Source: Chitinophagaceae bacterium (GTDB taxonomy: Bacteria; Bacteroidota; Bacteroidia; Chitinophagales; Chitinophagaceae). From it: DNA of 5,921 bases. The first letter of the stretch is position 1. Every line of letters starts with the position of its first letter. The stretch spans positions 1 to 5,921 of the forward strand of contig PMUF01000554.1 of assembly GCA_003167015.1 (NCBI GenBank), read 5' to 3'. A model generated the notes under the pieces. The model saw only the letters and a list, made by a program, of their open reading frames with translations. It made no database searches and was not told where the DNA came from. This document shows, piece after piece, positions 1-5,921 of the stretch. Both the position numbers and the translations under genes were made by a program.

Positions 1-63
1 AACTGGAATAATTGGAATAACTGGGCCAACTGGGCCAATTGGAACAACTGGTCGAATTGGCTG
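1..63 (+). repeat. 9-bp tandem repeat, seven units (AAY-TGG-NNN)
   Basis: Seven in-register 9-base units start at 1, 10, 19, 28, 37, 46 and 55. Each is AAC or AAT, then TGG, then a variable codon (AAT, AAT, GCC, GCC, AAC, TCG, CTG). Units three and four are identical. The array may extend to the left of the window. It is the DNA form of the Trp-x-Asn peptide repeat and could change copy number by slippage or unequal recombination. Confidence 0.9.
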
Positions 64-72
64 AATAGATAA
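1..72 (+). CDS. 3' end of a W-x-N repeat RiPP precursor (5' partial)
   Basis: The first 23 codons of the window, read from base 1, end at TAA 70-72. They encode Asn followed by seven back-to-back Trp-x-Asn triplets (x = N, N, A, A, N, S, L) and a terminal Arg. The stop lies six bases before the ATG of a cyclophane-type radical SAM/SPASM maturase. Aromatic-x-Asn is a known target pattern of three-residue cyclophane-forming enzymes, so I infer that this is the core region of their precursor peptide. Frame support: the Asn codons vary only as AAC/AAT, the expected synonymous change, and the T of every TGG is invariant although it would be a free wobble base in the +2 frame. The leader and start codon lie upstream of the window, so length, leader motif and any signal peptide are unknown. 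The alternative is the +2 frame, which reads as a short collagen-like Gly-x-y tail; I consider it less likely. The repeat is seen; the precursor role is inferred from its neighbour. Confidence 0.8.
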   Translation, partial: NWNNWNNWANWANWNNWSNWLNR

Positions 73-78
73 TTTAGC

Positions 79-1221
79 ATGAAAGGCGTTGACCTTCTGG
101 TTATTCAACCCACACCATTCTGCAATATCAATTGTTCATATTGCTACCTGCCTGACAGATCTAATCCCCAAAAAATAACGATAGATATTATCGAGCGTAT
201 TGCAGATGTGCTGGTACACGATAAATTAATGCAGCCGACACTGTCGGTTGTCTGGCATGCCGGAGAGCCACTGGTCCTTTCATCGGCATTTTACTCACCA
301 TTGTTTCAGGCTCTGGAATCAAAGCTGGCGCCGGAAGGCGTTTCCATACAGCATTCGATACAGACCAATGGCACGTTGATCTCACAGCAGTGGTGTGACC
401 TGATCAATCAATATGGGATTAAAACGGGCATCAGCATAGACGGCCCACGTGAAGTACATGATGCCTATCGCAGAACCCGCAATGGTAAAGGCACTTTCGA
501 TCAGGTCATGGAGGGATTGAGCCTTTTGGCTTCCAATGGCATCGGGTATCATGGGATTGCCGTTGTCACAGAGAAGTCCATCGATGATCCGGACGCTTTT
601 TTTGATTTTTTCTACACCAACGGCTTCTATCACCTGGGGTTGAATATAGAGGAAGTCGAAGGAACGCATAAGCAATCCACTGTTTTTTCAGCGGGCTTGC
701 ATGAAAAGGTTATTGCGTTTTATTCGCGCCTGTTCCAATTATATATGGAAAGCGACAAACATATGCGGATCAGGGAATTCGATATGTGCATCCAGGCGAT
801 CACCCGCGACCTTGATTTATTGGACATTACGAAACTAACGACCCAGTCGCACCAGAATAAGGCTTTCGCGATCTTATCTGTCGATTACCGGGGGAATTTT
901 TCGACATTTTCTCCTGAGCTGATCGGACAGGCCGAACCGAAATACAATAATTTCATCCTGGGCAATATCTTTACTTCGGACTTTTTAAATCCTGAACGAG
1001 GGGATCTGCTGCGGTTGCTCAGTCGCGAAATAAATCAGGGGATCAGGAAATGTAAAAAGGAATGCGATTTTTTCAGCGTCTGTGGCGGCGGGGCGCCGGC
1101 GAATAAATATTTTGAGAATGGAACTTTTAATTCTTCGGAAACAAATTACTGCAAGTATAACATCAAAATTCCTGCGGAAATAGTCCTGTCTTATCTTGAA
1201 AAGACGCTTCAAATCATTTAA
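79..1221 (+). CDS. Radical SAM/SPASM peptide maturase, cyclophane-forming GrrM/FxsB/XyeB type
   Basis: A complete 380-residue cytoplasmic enzyme. The S-adenosylmethionine-binding 4Fe-4S motif CxxxCxxC is C15, C19, C22 within QPTPFCNINCSYCYLPDR, a start typical of GrrM/FxsB-like maturases. Further radical SAM landmarks are WHAGEPL at 59-65 (GEP motif), QTNGTL at 95-100 and GISIDGP at 117-123, followed by HDAYRRTRNGKGTF at 127-140. The C-terminal SPASM-like region has FSPELIG near 277-283 and then C325-x3-C329-x5-C335-GGGAPANK, with C358 in the SETNYC element, enough for an auxiliary Fe-S cluster. C106 and C237 are additional cysteines. Characterised relatives abstract a beta-hydrogen and link an aromatic ring to the residue two positions on; the W-x-N peptide ending just upstream is the obvious substrate. 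The ATG at 79 puts the first cluster cysteine at residue 15, as expected. There is no Shine-Dalgarno sequence, which is usual in Bacteroidota, and translation may be coupled to the precursor gene. Family assignment is firm from motifs; the exact subfamily and ring chemistry are inferred. Confidence 0.93.
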   Translation: MKGVDLLVIQPTPFCNINCSYCYLPDRSNPQKITIDIIERIADVLVHDKLMQPTLSVVWHAGEPLVLSSAFYSPLFQALESKLAPEGVSIQHSIQTNGTLISQQWCDLINQYGIKTGISIDGPREVHDAYRRTRNGKGTFDQVMEGLSLLASNGIGYHGIAVVTEKSIDDPDAFFDFFYTNGFYHLGLNIEEVEGTHKQSTVFSAGLHEKVIAFYSRLFQLYMESDKHMRIREFDMCIQAITRDLDLLDITKLTTQSHQNKAFAILSVDYRGNFSTFSPELIGQAEPKYNNFILGNIFTSDFLNPERGDLLRLLSREINQGIRKCKKECDFFSVCGGGAPANKYFENGTFNSSETNYCKYNIKIPAEIVLSYLEKTLQII

Positions 1222-1225
1222 ATGT

Positions 1226-2698
1226 ATGACTGAGACAGCTTCCGACGATAGATTCAAACCGGAGTACCGGATAGCCTGGCTCTCCGCCCTGGGCTTTATC
1301 GGCCTGCTCCTTGGCTTTATTTTCCTATCCTATGACAATCTTTTTGTCCGCAATAAACCCGCCTCGCCTGTTTTTCATGAAATAGCTTACCGGCCGCGGG
1401 ACCTTGTCTGCCATGCGATCGACGGCCTGAGTGATTCGTTAGGGAAAAAGATCGATACTTTCCATCGGCTGGTCAAGAGCTATAAGCAGGGGCAAGATTC
1501 CTTCGCGATCTTAAATACCCTTATAAAAACAGATACCCAGGCTATCATCACCCTTCAACAGGATAAACAAACCTATGAGGCTGCCAGTGACAGGGACACC
1601 GTTTCGAGGACACGCCTGAACAGCCTGATCCATCTTAATGTGTCCCCGATCGATATCGATCGATGGGAAGCTGCATTTGAAAAAGAACCCGGGTATGGCT
1701 GGAAGGCGGATGTGAAGTATTGGGTCCGGATGACGAATGTAACACCTGTGCTGACCTGGTCCGGCCAGACTACGCTGCGGATAGACAGTACCTTGAATAA
1801 CATGCAATTTTTCGCCAAATATCCTCAGTCTGCCACCTGGATCTATTTAATCGCCGTTTTTTGTAGTTTTTGCCTGGTCGCTATTTCAACATCGATCGAG
1901 ACGGCCAACGATATCTTTGCCTTCCTGGGCAGCCAAAAGAAGGGTCGGTTTAAGCAGTGGCCCTTCTATATCATATGGGGCATCATTCTCCTTGCATTGG
2001 GACTGCTTCAACTACTGCTAAGAAACAGTTTTAATGACGAACTGCCGGAGAAAAGCCTGTTCCTGATGAAACATCTCCGACCTTCCCTGGTTATGGTGAA
2101 CGTTCTGGGCTATATCACCGGTGCGTGCTGTCTGGCCGGATTTGTATACACCGCGTCGATGTTGGGATTTTTTGAACAAAGCAAACAAGACAACAGCAAG
2201 GCGCTCGCGCAGCAGAACATAGTGGCGGAGGAAAGGGTGACCCTGACCACGGAAAAACAGAGCCTGGAGCAGAGCTATGACCGGTTGCTGGGCTTCTTTA
2301 ATAAATATTTTACCCTTTCGGCGATTGTTCTGTCATTGAGCGTGCTGTGTACCGGGTCGCTGTTGGGTACGATGAACAGTATCGATTTTTTCCAGGCGCT
2401 GGTTTCCAACTGGGGCTATACACCTGCCAGAGGAGATATTGTCTATCTATACGGAGGCGTCTTTACCGTTATTTTGTTGCTGATCTATCTACCGGCAAGA
2501 ATACGCTTTAATGAAATCAAGCTGCAGTTACCGCCCGATCCGGGCAAAGAAGGGGCTCCGGATCAGAAGGGTCAGGGTGCTAACTGGTTCGATTTTTTCA
2601 AAGACCCGTTCAGTTTGCTGAAGGGTACTCTGCTGGCGGCATCGCCTCTGCTGGCCAGCATTGTGCAGTCATTGTTCGATCTGTTGTTTAAGCATTGA
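1226..2698 (+). CDS. Polytopic membrane protein of unknown function, third gene of the RiPP unit
   Basis: I do not recognise this 490-residue protein. I chose the ATG at 1226, four bases after the maturase stop; the frame stays open up to a TTG at 1196, which would give 10 more residues and overlap the maturase gene, but no SD favours it. Predicted membrane segments lie at about 15-36, 203-224, 246-266, 288-312, 362-381 and 404-423, with a hydrophobic C-terminal stretch near 464-487 that may be amphipathic or a seventh segment. With the N-terminus inside, residues ~37-202 form an extracytoplasmic domain rich in polar helix, and ~313-361 is a charged Gln/Glu-rich cytoplasmic linker that may coil. 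The basic loops SQKKGRFKQW and ARIRFNEIK fall on the inside, consistent with this topology. No Walker motifs, protease signature, kinase or ABC signature is visible. Close linkage suggests co-transcription with the maturase and a role in exporting, anchoring, sensing or resisting the modified peptide; this is inference from position only. Confidence 0.88.
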   Translation: MTETASDDRFKPEYRIAWLSALGFIGLLLGFIFLSYDNLFVRNKPASPVFHEIAYRPRDLVCHAIDGLSDSLGKKIDTFHRLVKSYKQGQDSFAILNTLIKTDTQAIITLQQDKQTYEAASDRDTVSRTRLNSLIHLNVSPIDIDRWEAAFEKEPGYGWKADVKYWVRMTNVTPVLTWSGQTTLRIDSTLNNMQFFAKYPQSATWIYLIAVFCSFCLVAISTSIETANDIFAFLGSQKKGRFKQWPFYIIWGIILLALGLLQLLLRNSFNDELPEKSLFLMKHLRPSLVMVNVLGYITGACCLAGFVYTASMLGFFEQSKQDNSKALAQQNIVAEERVTLTTEKQSLEQSYDRLLGFFNKYFTLSAIVLSLSVLCTGSLLGTMNSIDFFQALVSNWGYTPARGDIVYLYGGVFTVILLLIYLPARIRFNEIKLQLPPDPGKEGAPDQKGQGANWFDFFKDPFSLLKGTLLAASPLLASIVQSLFDLLFKH

Positions 2699-2730
2699 TG
2701 GATGCCGGGGTTGCGTTAAAGATTAACTTA

Positions 2731-5199
2731 TCATTCGGTTTTTAAACTGTCAACGGGGTTGGCCATCGCCGCCCGTACGCTCTGGATACTGACAGTGGTA
2801 AGCGCGATCAGCAGCAGCAATAGCGGCGGCAGCAGCAGCAGCGCCCACCCCACGTTTATGTGGAAGGCATAATTGCGAAGCCAGCGATCCGCGCCCCAAT
2901 AAACGATCGGCGATGCAATGGCTGCCGCGATCGCTATCATCCGGACAAAGTCCTTGCTCAACAAGAGCAGCAAACTATACACCGGCGCGCCCAACACTTT
3001 GCGGATGCCAATCTCCCGCACTCTCAAACGGATGATCAGGCTGGACAAGCCCAAAAGCCCCATGCAGGCGACGAAAATGGCCAGGCCTGTAAACAGCTGG
3101 AAAAATCCGCTCAATTTCTGGTCGGCACGGTATTGCTGATCGAAATGGTCATTCAGGAAAAAGCTCTCATACGCATTGCCCGGAAAGCTCTTGTTGTAGA
3201 CGGCCTCTACCTTCGGCAGGCTGCGCTGCAGATTCCTGGTATCTAGTTTGACGGCGAAATAGGTTGAAGCGATATGATCGGTATGATAGAACAGGATCGG
3301 CTGATAGGCGGTCTTTGCCGATTGCACCTGGTAATTTTTGACGACTCCCACGATCTCTCCTTTGACATCTCCCACCCAGGTGATAAAATAGACCTCCTGG
3401 TGGATGGCCGCCGCCGGGTCGCGATAACCCAGTTGTCGGGCCAGGGTTTCGTTGATCATCACCTTCTCCCGCATCGTATGGAACCAGTCTCCCGGTCCGC
3501 TTTGCTCATCAGGCAGATTGGTGCCCGCCAAAAGTTTGACCCCATAGGTGGAAACAAAATCCGTGTCGATGGAAAGGAAATCAGCATAGCGATTGACAGC
3601 CCGTTCCTGGTCCACCCTTCGGATGCCGTTGTTCTGGGCCATGGGCTGGCCGGGAATCTCGGAGCTCGCCGCCACGCCGCGGATGGACGGATCTTTCATG
3701 AGCTCGGTCTTAAACATCGTTACCCGCGTGGGGAACGTCGAATCGCCCGTTGCCGGTAGCCTAACCATCAACAATTGATCTTTGTCATAGCCAGGATCCT
3801 GGTGGCGCATGTATTGTAGTTGGCGGTACACGAGCAGCGATCCCGCCACCAGCAGGATCGATAACAGGAATTGAAAGGTGACCAGCGCCCGTCGAAGGGA
3901 AAGCCCCTTTCCGGACCGTTGAAACCTGCCTTTCAGGACCAATACGGGCTTGAAGGCGGACAACACGAAAGCCGGGTAAGCGCCCACCTGCAGGGCCCCA
4001 AACAGGAATGCACCCGACGCGATGAGCCAGAACCGCCAGTCTTGCAACAGTCCGCTGGCGTAAAACGCCTTGCTGATCCCCTTGCCCACAAACTGATCGA
4101 AATAGGGTCCGGTCAAGCCGACAATAAGGATCGTCAGCATGAGGGCCAGGAGGTTGACGAGCATCGACTCGAGGATGAACTGCCCGGCCAGTTGAAGCCG
4201 GCTGGCGCCCGCCACCTTTCGTACGCCTACTTCCCTGGCCCGCTCTACGGACCTGGCTGTCGAGAGATTGATATAATTGACCCAGGCGATCACCAAAATA
4301 AACAGCCCAAGGGCGGACAGGAGATAAAGCATCTGTTTGCTGCCCTGCGCTTCATATTCGGAGGAAGTAGGCTGCAAGTGAATGTCGGTGACCGGCTGAA
4401 GGTGGAATTGGAAATCCAGATGCAGTGACTGCTCTTTCTTCCCCAGGTATTTTTCAATTAACGCGGGAAACTTAGCCTCCAGTTTATTGGGATCCGTACC
4501 CGGCGCCAGCAAGACATAATTGTAATATCCCGGCGCCTCCCAGTCCGTGTACCCGAAGTGGTTCCTTAACGTGTTAAACGACACCAGCGCATCGAAATGG
4601 ATATGAGAATTCTCGGCGATGTCCTTGAAAACCCCGGTCACCATCAGCGGACCCCCATTCAGGGAGATGGTCTTGCCGATGGGATCATCCTTTCCAAAAT
4701 ACTTCTTCGCCAGGCTGGCGGAGATCACCATCGAGCGAGGTTTCACCAGCGCGGTGGCGGGGTCACCGGATAGAAAGGGAAAACTGAACAGGGTGAGAAA
4801 GGAAGGATCAGCCCAAAACAGTTTGGGTTCGTTAAACTGCCTGGTTTGCCGCTGCCCGTCCGTATAGGACAACATGGTAGTAGGGAAAATGTTCGAGACG
4901 GGCGCCAAACGCGCGAAATCGACTACTTCGGGGAATTCAGCGGCCATCGCGGGCGCCGCCGCCGGGTAATTGTCGCCGTTGGCATCGGTGGCCACATACG
5001 TTTTGGCAAAATCCAGCGGCACCCTGTACAATCGAGCGACGTTTTTATGCCAGCGGTCATAGCTGAGCTCAAAACGTACATATTCAAAAATAAACCAGCA
5101 CGCCGCCATGCCTATAGCCAGCCCGAAAATATTCACCAGCGCAAAGAACTTGTTCCTCGCCATGTTCCTGTAAGCGATCTTCCAAAAATTAAGCAGCAT
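2731..5199 (-). CDS. FtsX/MacB-type ABC transporter permease (complete)
   Basis: A complete 822-residue inner-membrane permease with the Bacteroidota double-module layout. A membrane segment at ~20-42 follows the MLLNFWKIAYRNM start. Then come an extracytoplasmic MacB-like core domain (~43-285), segments near 288-310, 341-362 and 390-412 with the FtsX-type cytoplasmic motif AREVGVRKVAGAS (~321-333), a further segment at ~436-458, a second extracytoplasmic domain (~460-695), and segments near 697-719, 745-768 and 782-805 with the matching motif REIGIRKVLGA (~728-738). It ends in ANPVDSLKTE, the usual tail of this family. About eight segments and ~800 residues match the family norm. Such proteins pair with a LolD/MacB-like ATPase and act in mechanotransmission-type export or envelope processes; no ATPase gene is in view. 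The ATG at 5197-5199 is one base after the stop of the upstream paralog, so translation is probably coupled. The gene converges on the RiPP unit across 32 bases. The substrate cannot be told from sequence. Confidence 0.93.
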   Translation of the reverse strand: MLLNFWKIAYRNMARNKFFALVNIFGLAIGMAACWFIFEYVRFELSYDRWHKNVARLYRVPLDFAKTYVATDANGDNYPAAAPAMAAEFPEVVDFARLAPVSNIFPTTMLSYTDGQRQTRQFNEPKLFWADPSFLTLFSFPFLSGDPATALVKPRSMVISASLAKKYFGKDDPIGKTISLNGGPLMVTGVFKDIAENSHIHFDALVSFNTLRNHFGYTDWEAPGYYNYVLLAPGTDPNKLEAKFPALIEKYLGKKEQSLHLDFQFHLQPVTDIHLQPTSSEYEAQGSKQMLYLLSALGLFILVIAWVNYINLSTARSVERAREVGVRKVAGASRLQLAGQFILESMLVNLLALMLTILIVGLTGPYFDQFVGKGISKAFYASGLLQDWRFWLIASGAFLFGALQVGAYPAFVLSAFKPVLVLKGRFQRSGKGLSLRRALVTFQFLLSILLVAGSLLVYRQLQYMRHQDPGYDKDQLLMVRLPATGDSTFPTRVTMFKTELMKDPSIRGVAASSEIPGQPMAQNNGIRRVDQERAVNRYADFLSIDTDFVSTYGVKLLAGTNLPDEQSGPGDWFHTMREKVMINETLARQLGYRDPAAAIHQEVYFITWVGDVKGEIVGVVKNYQVQSAKTAYQPILFYHTDHIASTYFAVKLDTRNLQRSLPKVEAVYNKSFPGNAYESFFLNDHFDQQYRADQKLSGFFQLFTGLAIFVACMGLLGLSSLIIRLRVREIGIRKVLGAPVYSLLLLLSKDFVRMIAIAAAIASPIVYWGADRWLRNYAFHINVGWALLLLPPLLLLLIALTTVSIQSVRAAMANPVDSLKTE
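2733..2765. repeat. 33-bp exact direct repeat, copy 1 (3' end of the complete permease gene)
   Basis: The bases from 2733 to 2765 are identical to 5203-5235. On the coding strand they cover the last ten sense codons, Ala-Asn-Pro-Val-Asp-Ser-Leu-Lys-Thr-Glu, with the same synonymous choice at every codon. The identity stops at the stop codon (TGA here, TAA in the other copy) and at the preceding Met/Leu codon. It reflects paralogy of the two permeases. Confidence 0.9.
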
Positions 5200-5200
5200 A

Positions 5201-5921
5201 TTATTCGGTTTTTAAACTGTCAACGGGGTTGGCCAACGCGGTCTTCAAACTCTGCACACCTATCATGGCCATAGAAATGACCAGCAACAAAAATGGTGGG
5301 CCCACGAAAATAAACCACTCTAACCGGATATGAAAGGCGTAATTGCCTAACCACTGACTCGCTCCCCAAAACACGAGTGGAATGGCAATGATCGTAGCGA
5401 CGGCCACCAACCTGACGAAATCCTTACTGAACAATAGTAACAGGCTGTAGACACTGGCGCCCAGGACCTTTCGGATACCTGTCTCCTTGGTCCGCAGGCG
5501 GATCATAAAAGCGGACAAGCCGAGCAACCCAAGACAGGCGACAAAGATCGCAAGGGCCGTGAACAGACCGAAGACTTTGCCAAAACGTTCATCGGACTGA
5601 TATTGCCGGCCGAAGTATTCGTTCAGGAAAAAATATTCATAGGCATTACCGGGAAACAGATTTTTATAGACTGTCCCGATCCCCGCCAGGGTCTGCCCGA
5701 GGTGGCCGGCCTTCACCTTAACGGAAAAATATCTCCAGTCGTTATACGCGGGATACCAGTACAACATGGGATCATAGGCCTCCTTCAAGGACCGTTGATG
5801 ATAGTTACGTACGACGCCGACGATCTGGCCTGAGAGCTCTCCCGAGCCATAGCTGAAAATGATGTCCTTGTTAATGGCGGCTTCATTGCTTTTGTAACCG
5901 AGGGACCGGACCGCTTTTTCG
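5201..5921 (-). CDS. FtsX/MacB-type ABC transporter permease, paralog of its neighbour (5' part beyond window)
   Basis: The reverse strand is open from the window edge to TAA at 5201-5203, giving 239 visible residues, the C-terminal part of a second permease. Its start is outside the window; a TTG at 5786-5788 is only an internal Leu codon, because the preceding residues (including GQIVGVVRNYHQ and INKDIIFSYG) align with the neighbour's GEIVGVVKNYQ region. Visible parts are the end of the second extracytoplasmic domain with FPGNAYEYFFLNE (FPGNAYESFFLND in the neighbour), membrane segments at about 116-138, 166-186 and 200-222 of the visible part, the FtsX cytoplasmic motif KETGIRKVLGASV, and the same ANPVDSLKTE end. 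It is clearly a tandem paralog of the complete 822-residue permease and the upstream gene of the pair, with one base between them, so the two are almost certainly co-transcribed. Function is known only at family level: an inner-membrane permease needing an ATPase partner. Confidence 0.93.
   Translation of the reverse strand, partial: EKAVRSLGYKSNEAAINKDIIFSYGSGELSGQIVGVVRNYHQRSLKEAYDPMLYWYPAYNDWRYFSVKVKAGHLGQTLAGIGTVYKNLFPGNAYEYFFLNEYFGRQYQSDERFGKVFGLFTALAIFVACLGLLGLSAFMIRLRTKETGIRKVLGASVYSLLLLFSKDFVRLVAVATIIAIPLVFWGASQWLGNYAFHIRLEWFIFVGPPFLLLVISMAMIGVQSLKTALANPVDSLKTE
5203..5235. repeat. 33-bp exact direct repeat, copy 2 (3' end of the partial permease gene)
   Basis: This is the second copy of the permease 3'-end repeat, identical to 2733-2765. 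Beyond it the paralogs diverge quickly at the nucleotide level although the protein similarity continues. Recombination between the two copies would remove one whole permease gene. Confidence 0.9.

Noticed and set aside
1..66. CRISPR array or intergenic repeat as an explanation for the 9-bp repeat
   Set aside because: The units are 9 bases, contiguous and in frame with a stop codon; there are no spacers, and the variation follows codon structure.
1222..1233. ATG directly after the maturase stop
   Set aside because: This frame meets TGA after three codons; the in-frame start of the membrane protein is the ATG at 1226.
188..1257. - strand open frames opposite the maturase gene
   Set aside because: They overlap the well-supported radical SAM coding sequence and their translations are low-quality, with no motifs.
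1647..1662. Perfect 16-bp palindrome CGATCGATATCGATCG
   Set aside because: It lies inside the membrane-protein gene and encodes Ile-Asp-Ile-Asp-Arg with ordinary codons; there is no second copy or promoter context to suggest an operator.
2715..2727. Inverted repeat GTTAA-AGA-TTAAC in the gap between the convergent genes, a possible bidirectional terminator
   Set aside because: The stem has only five A/T-rich pairs, does not extend, and has no clear T tract, so it is too weak to call a terminator.
2860..4867. Several long + strand open frames opposite the complete permease gene (for example 3274-3759 and 3871-4428)
   Set aside because: They are antisense shadows of a gene with a clear family signature over its whole length, and their translations show no recognisable domain.

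Overview
The window looks like chromosomal DNA from a member of the Bacteroidota, probably Chitinophagaceae or a relative. The evidence is two tandem ~800-residue FtsX/MacB-type permeases with the N-terminal (MLLNFWKIAYRNM...) and C-terminal (ANPVDSLKTE) signatures typical of that phylum, and no Shine-Dalgarno sequence ahead of the genes. This is inference from protein style; no marker gene is present.

Left part, + strand, 1-2698: a compact three-gene unit that reads as a ribosomally made, post-translationally modified peptide (RiPP) locus. The window opens inside the 3' end of a small gene whose last 23 codons contain seven consecutive Trp-x-Asn triplets (x = N, N, A, A, N, S, L), then Arg and a stop at 70-72. 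Six bases later starts a complete 380-residue radical SAM/SPASM enzyme of the GrrM/FxsB/XyeB type. Those enzymes form three-residue cyclophanes by joining an aromatic side chain to the beta-carbon of the residue two positions later, and W-x-N is a recognised type of target. Four bases after the enzyme's stop begins a 490-residue polytopic membrane protein that I do not recognise. It has about six membrane segments, a ~165-residue extracytoplasmic domain and a cytoplasmic helical linker. Order and spacing suggest precursor, maturase and membrane partner (export, sensing or self-protection) in one operon.

Right part, - strand, 2731-5921: two tandem paralogous ABC-transporter permeases separated by one base and convergent with the RiPP operon across a 32-base gap. 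One is complete (822 aa); the other is cut by the window edge (239 aa visible). No ATPase or membrane-fusion gene is visible, and nothing in the sequence ties the permeases to the peptide locus. Their 3' ends share a 33-base exact repeat.

The most interesting element is the Trp-x-Asn repeat tail next to its apparent maturase: a predicted multi-cyclophane peptide with seven nearly contiguous rings. Its leader lies outside the window.
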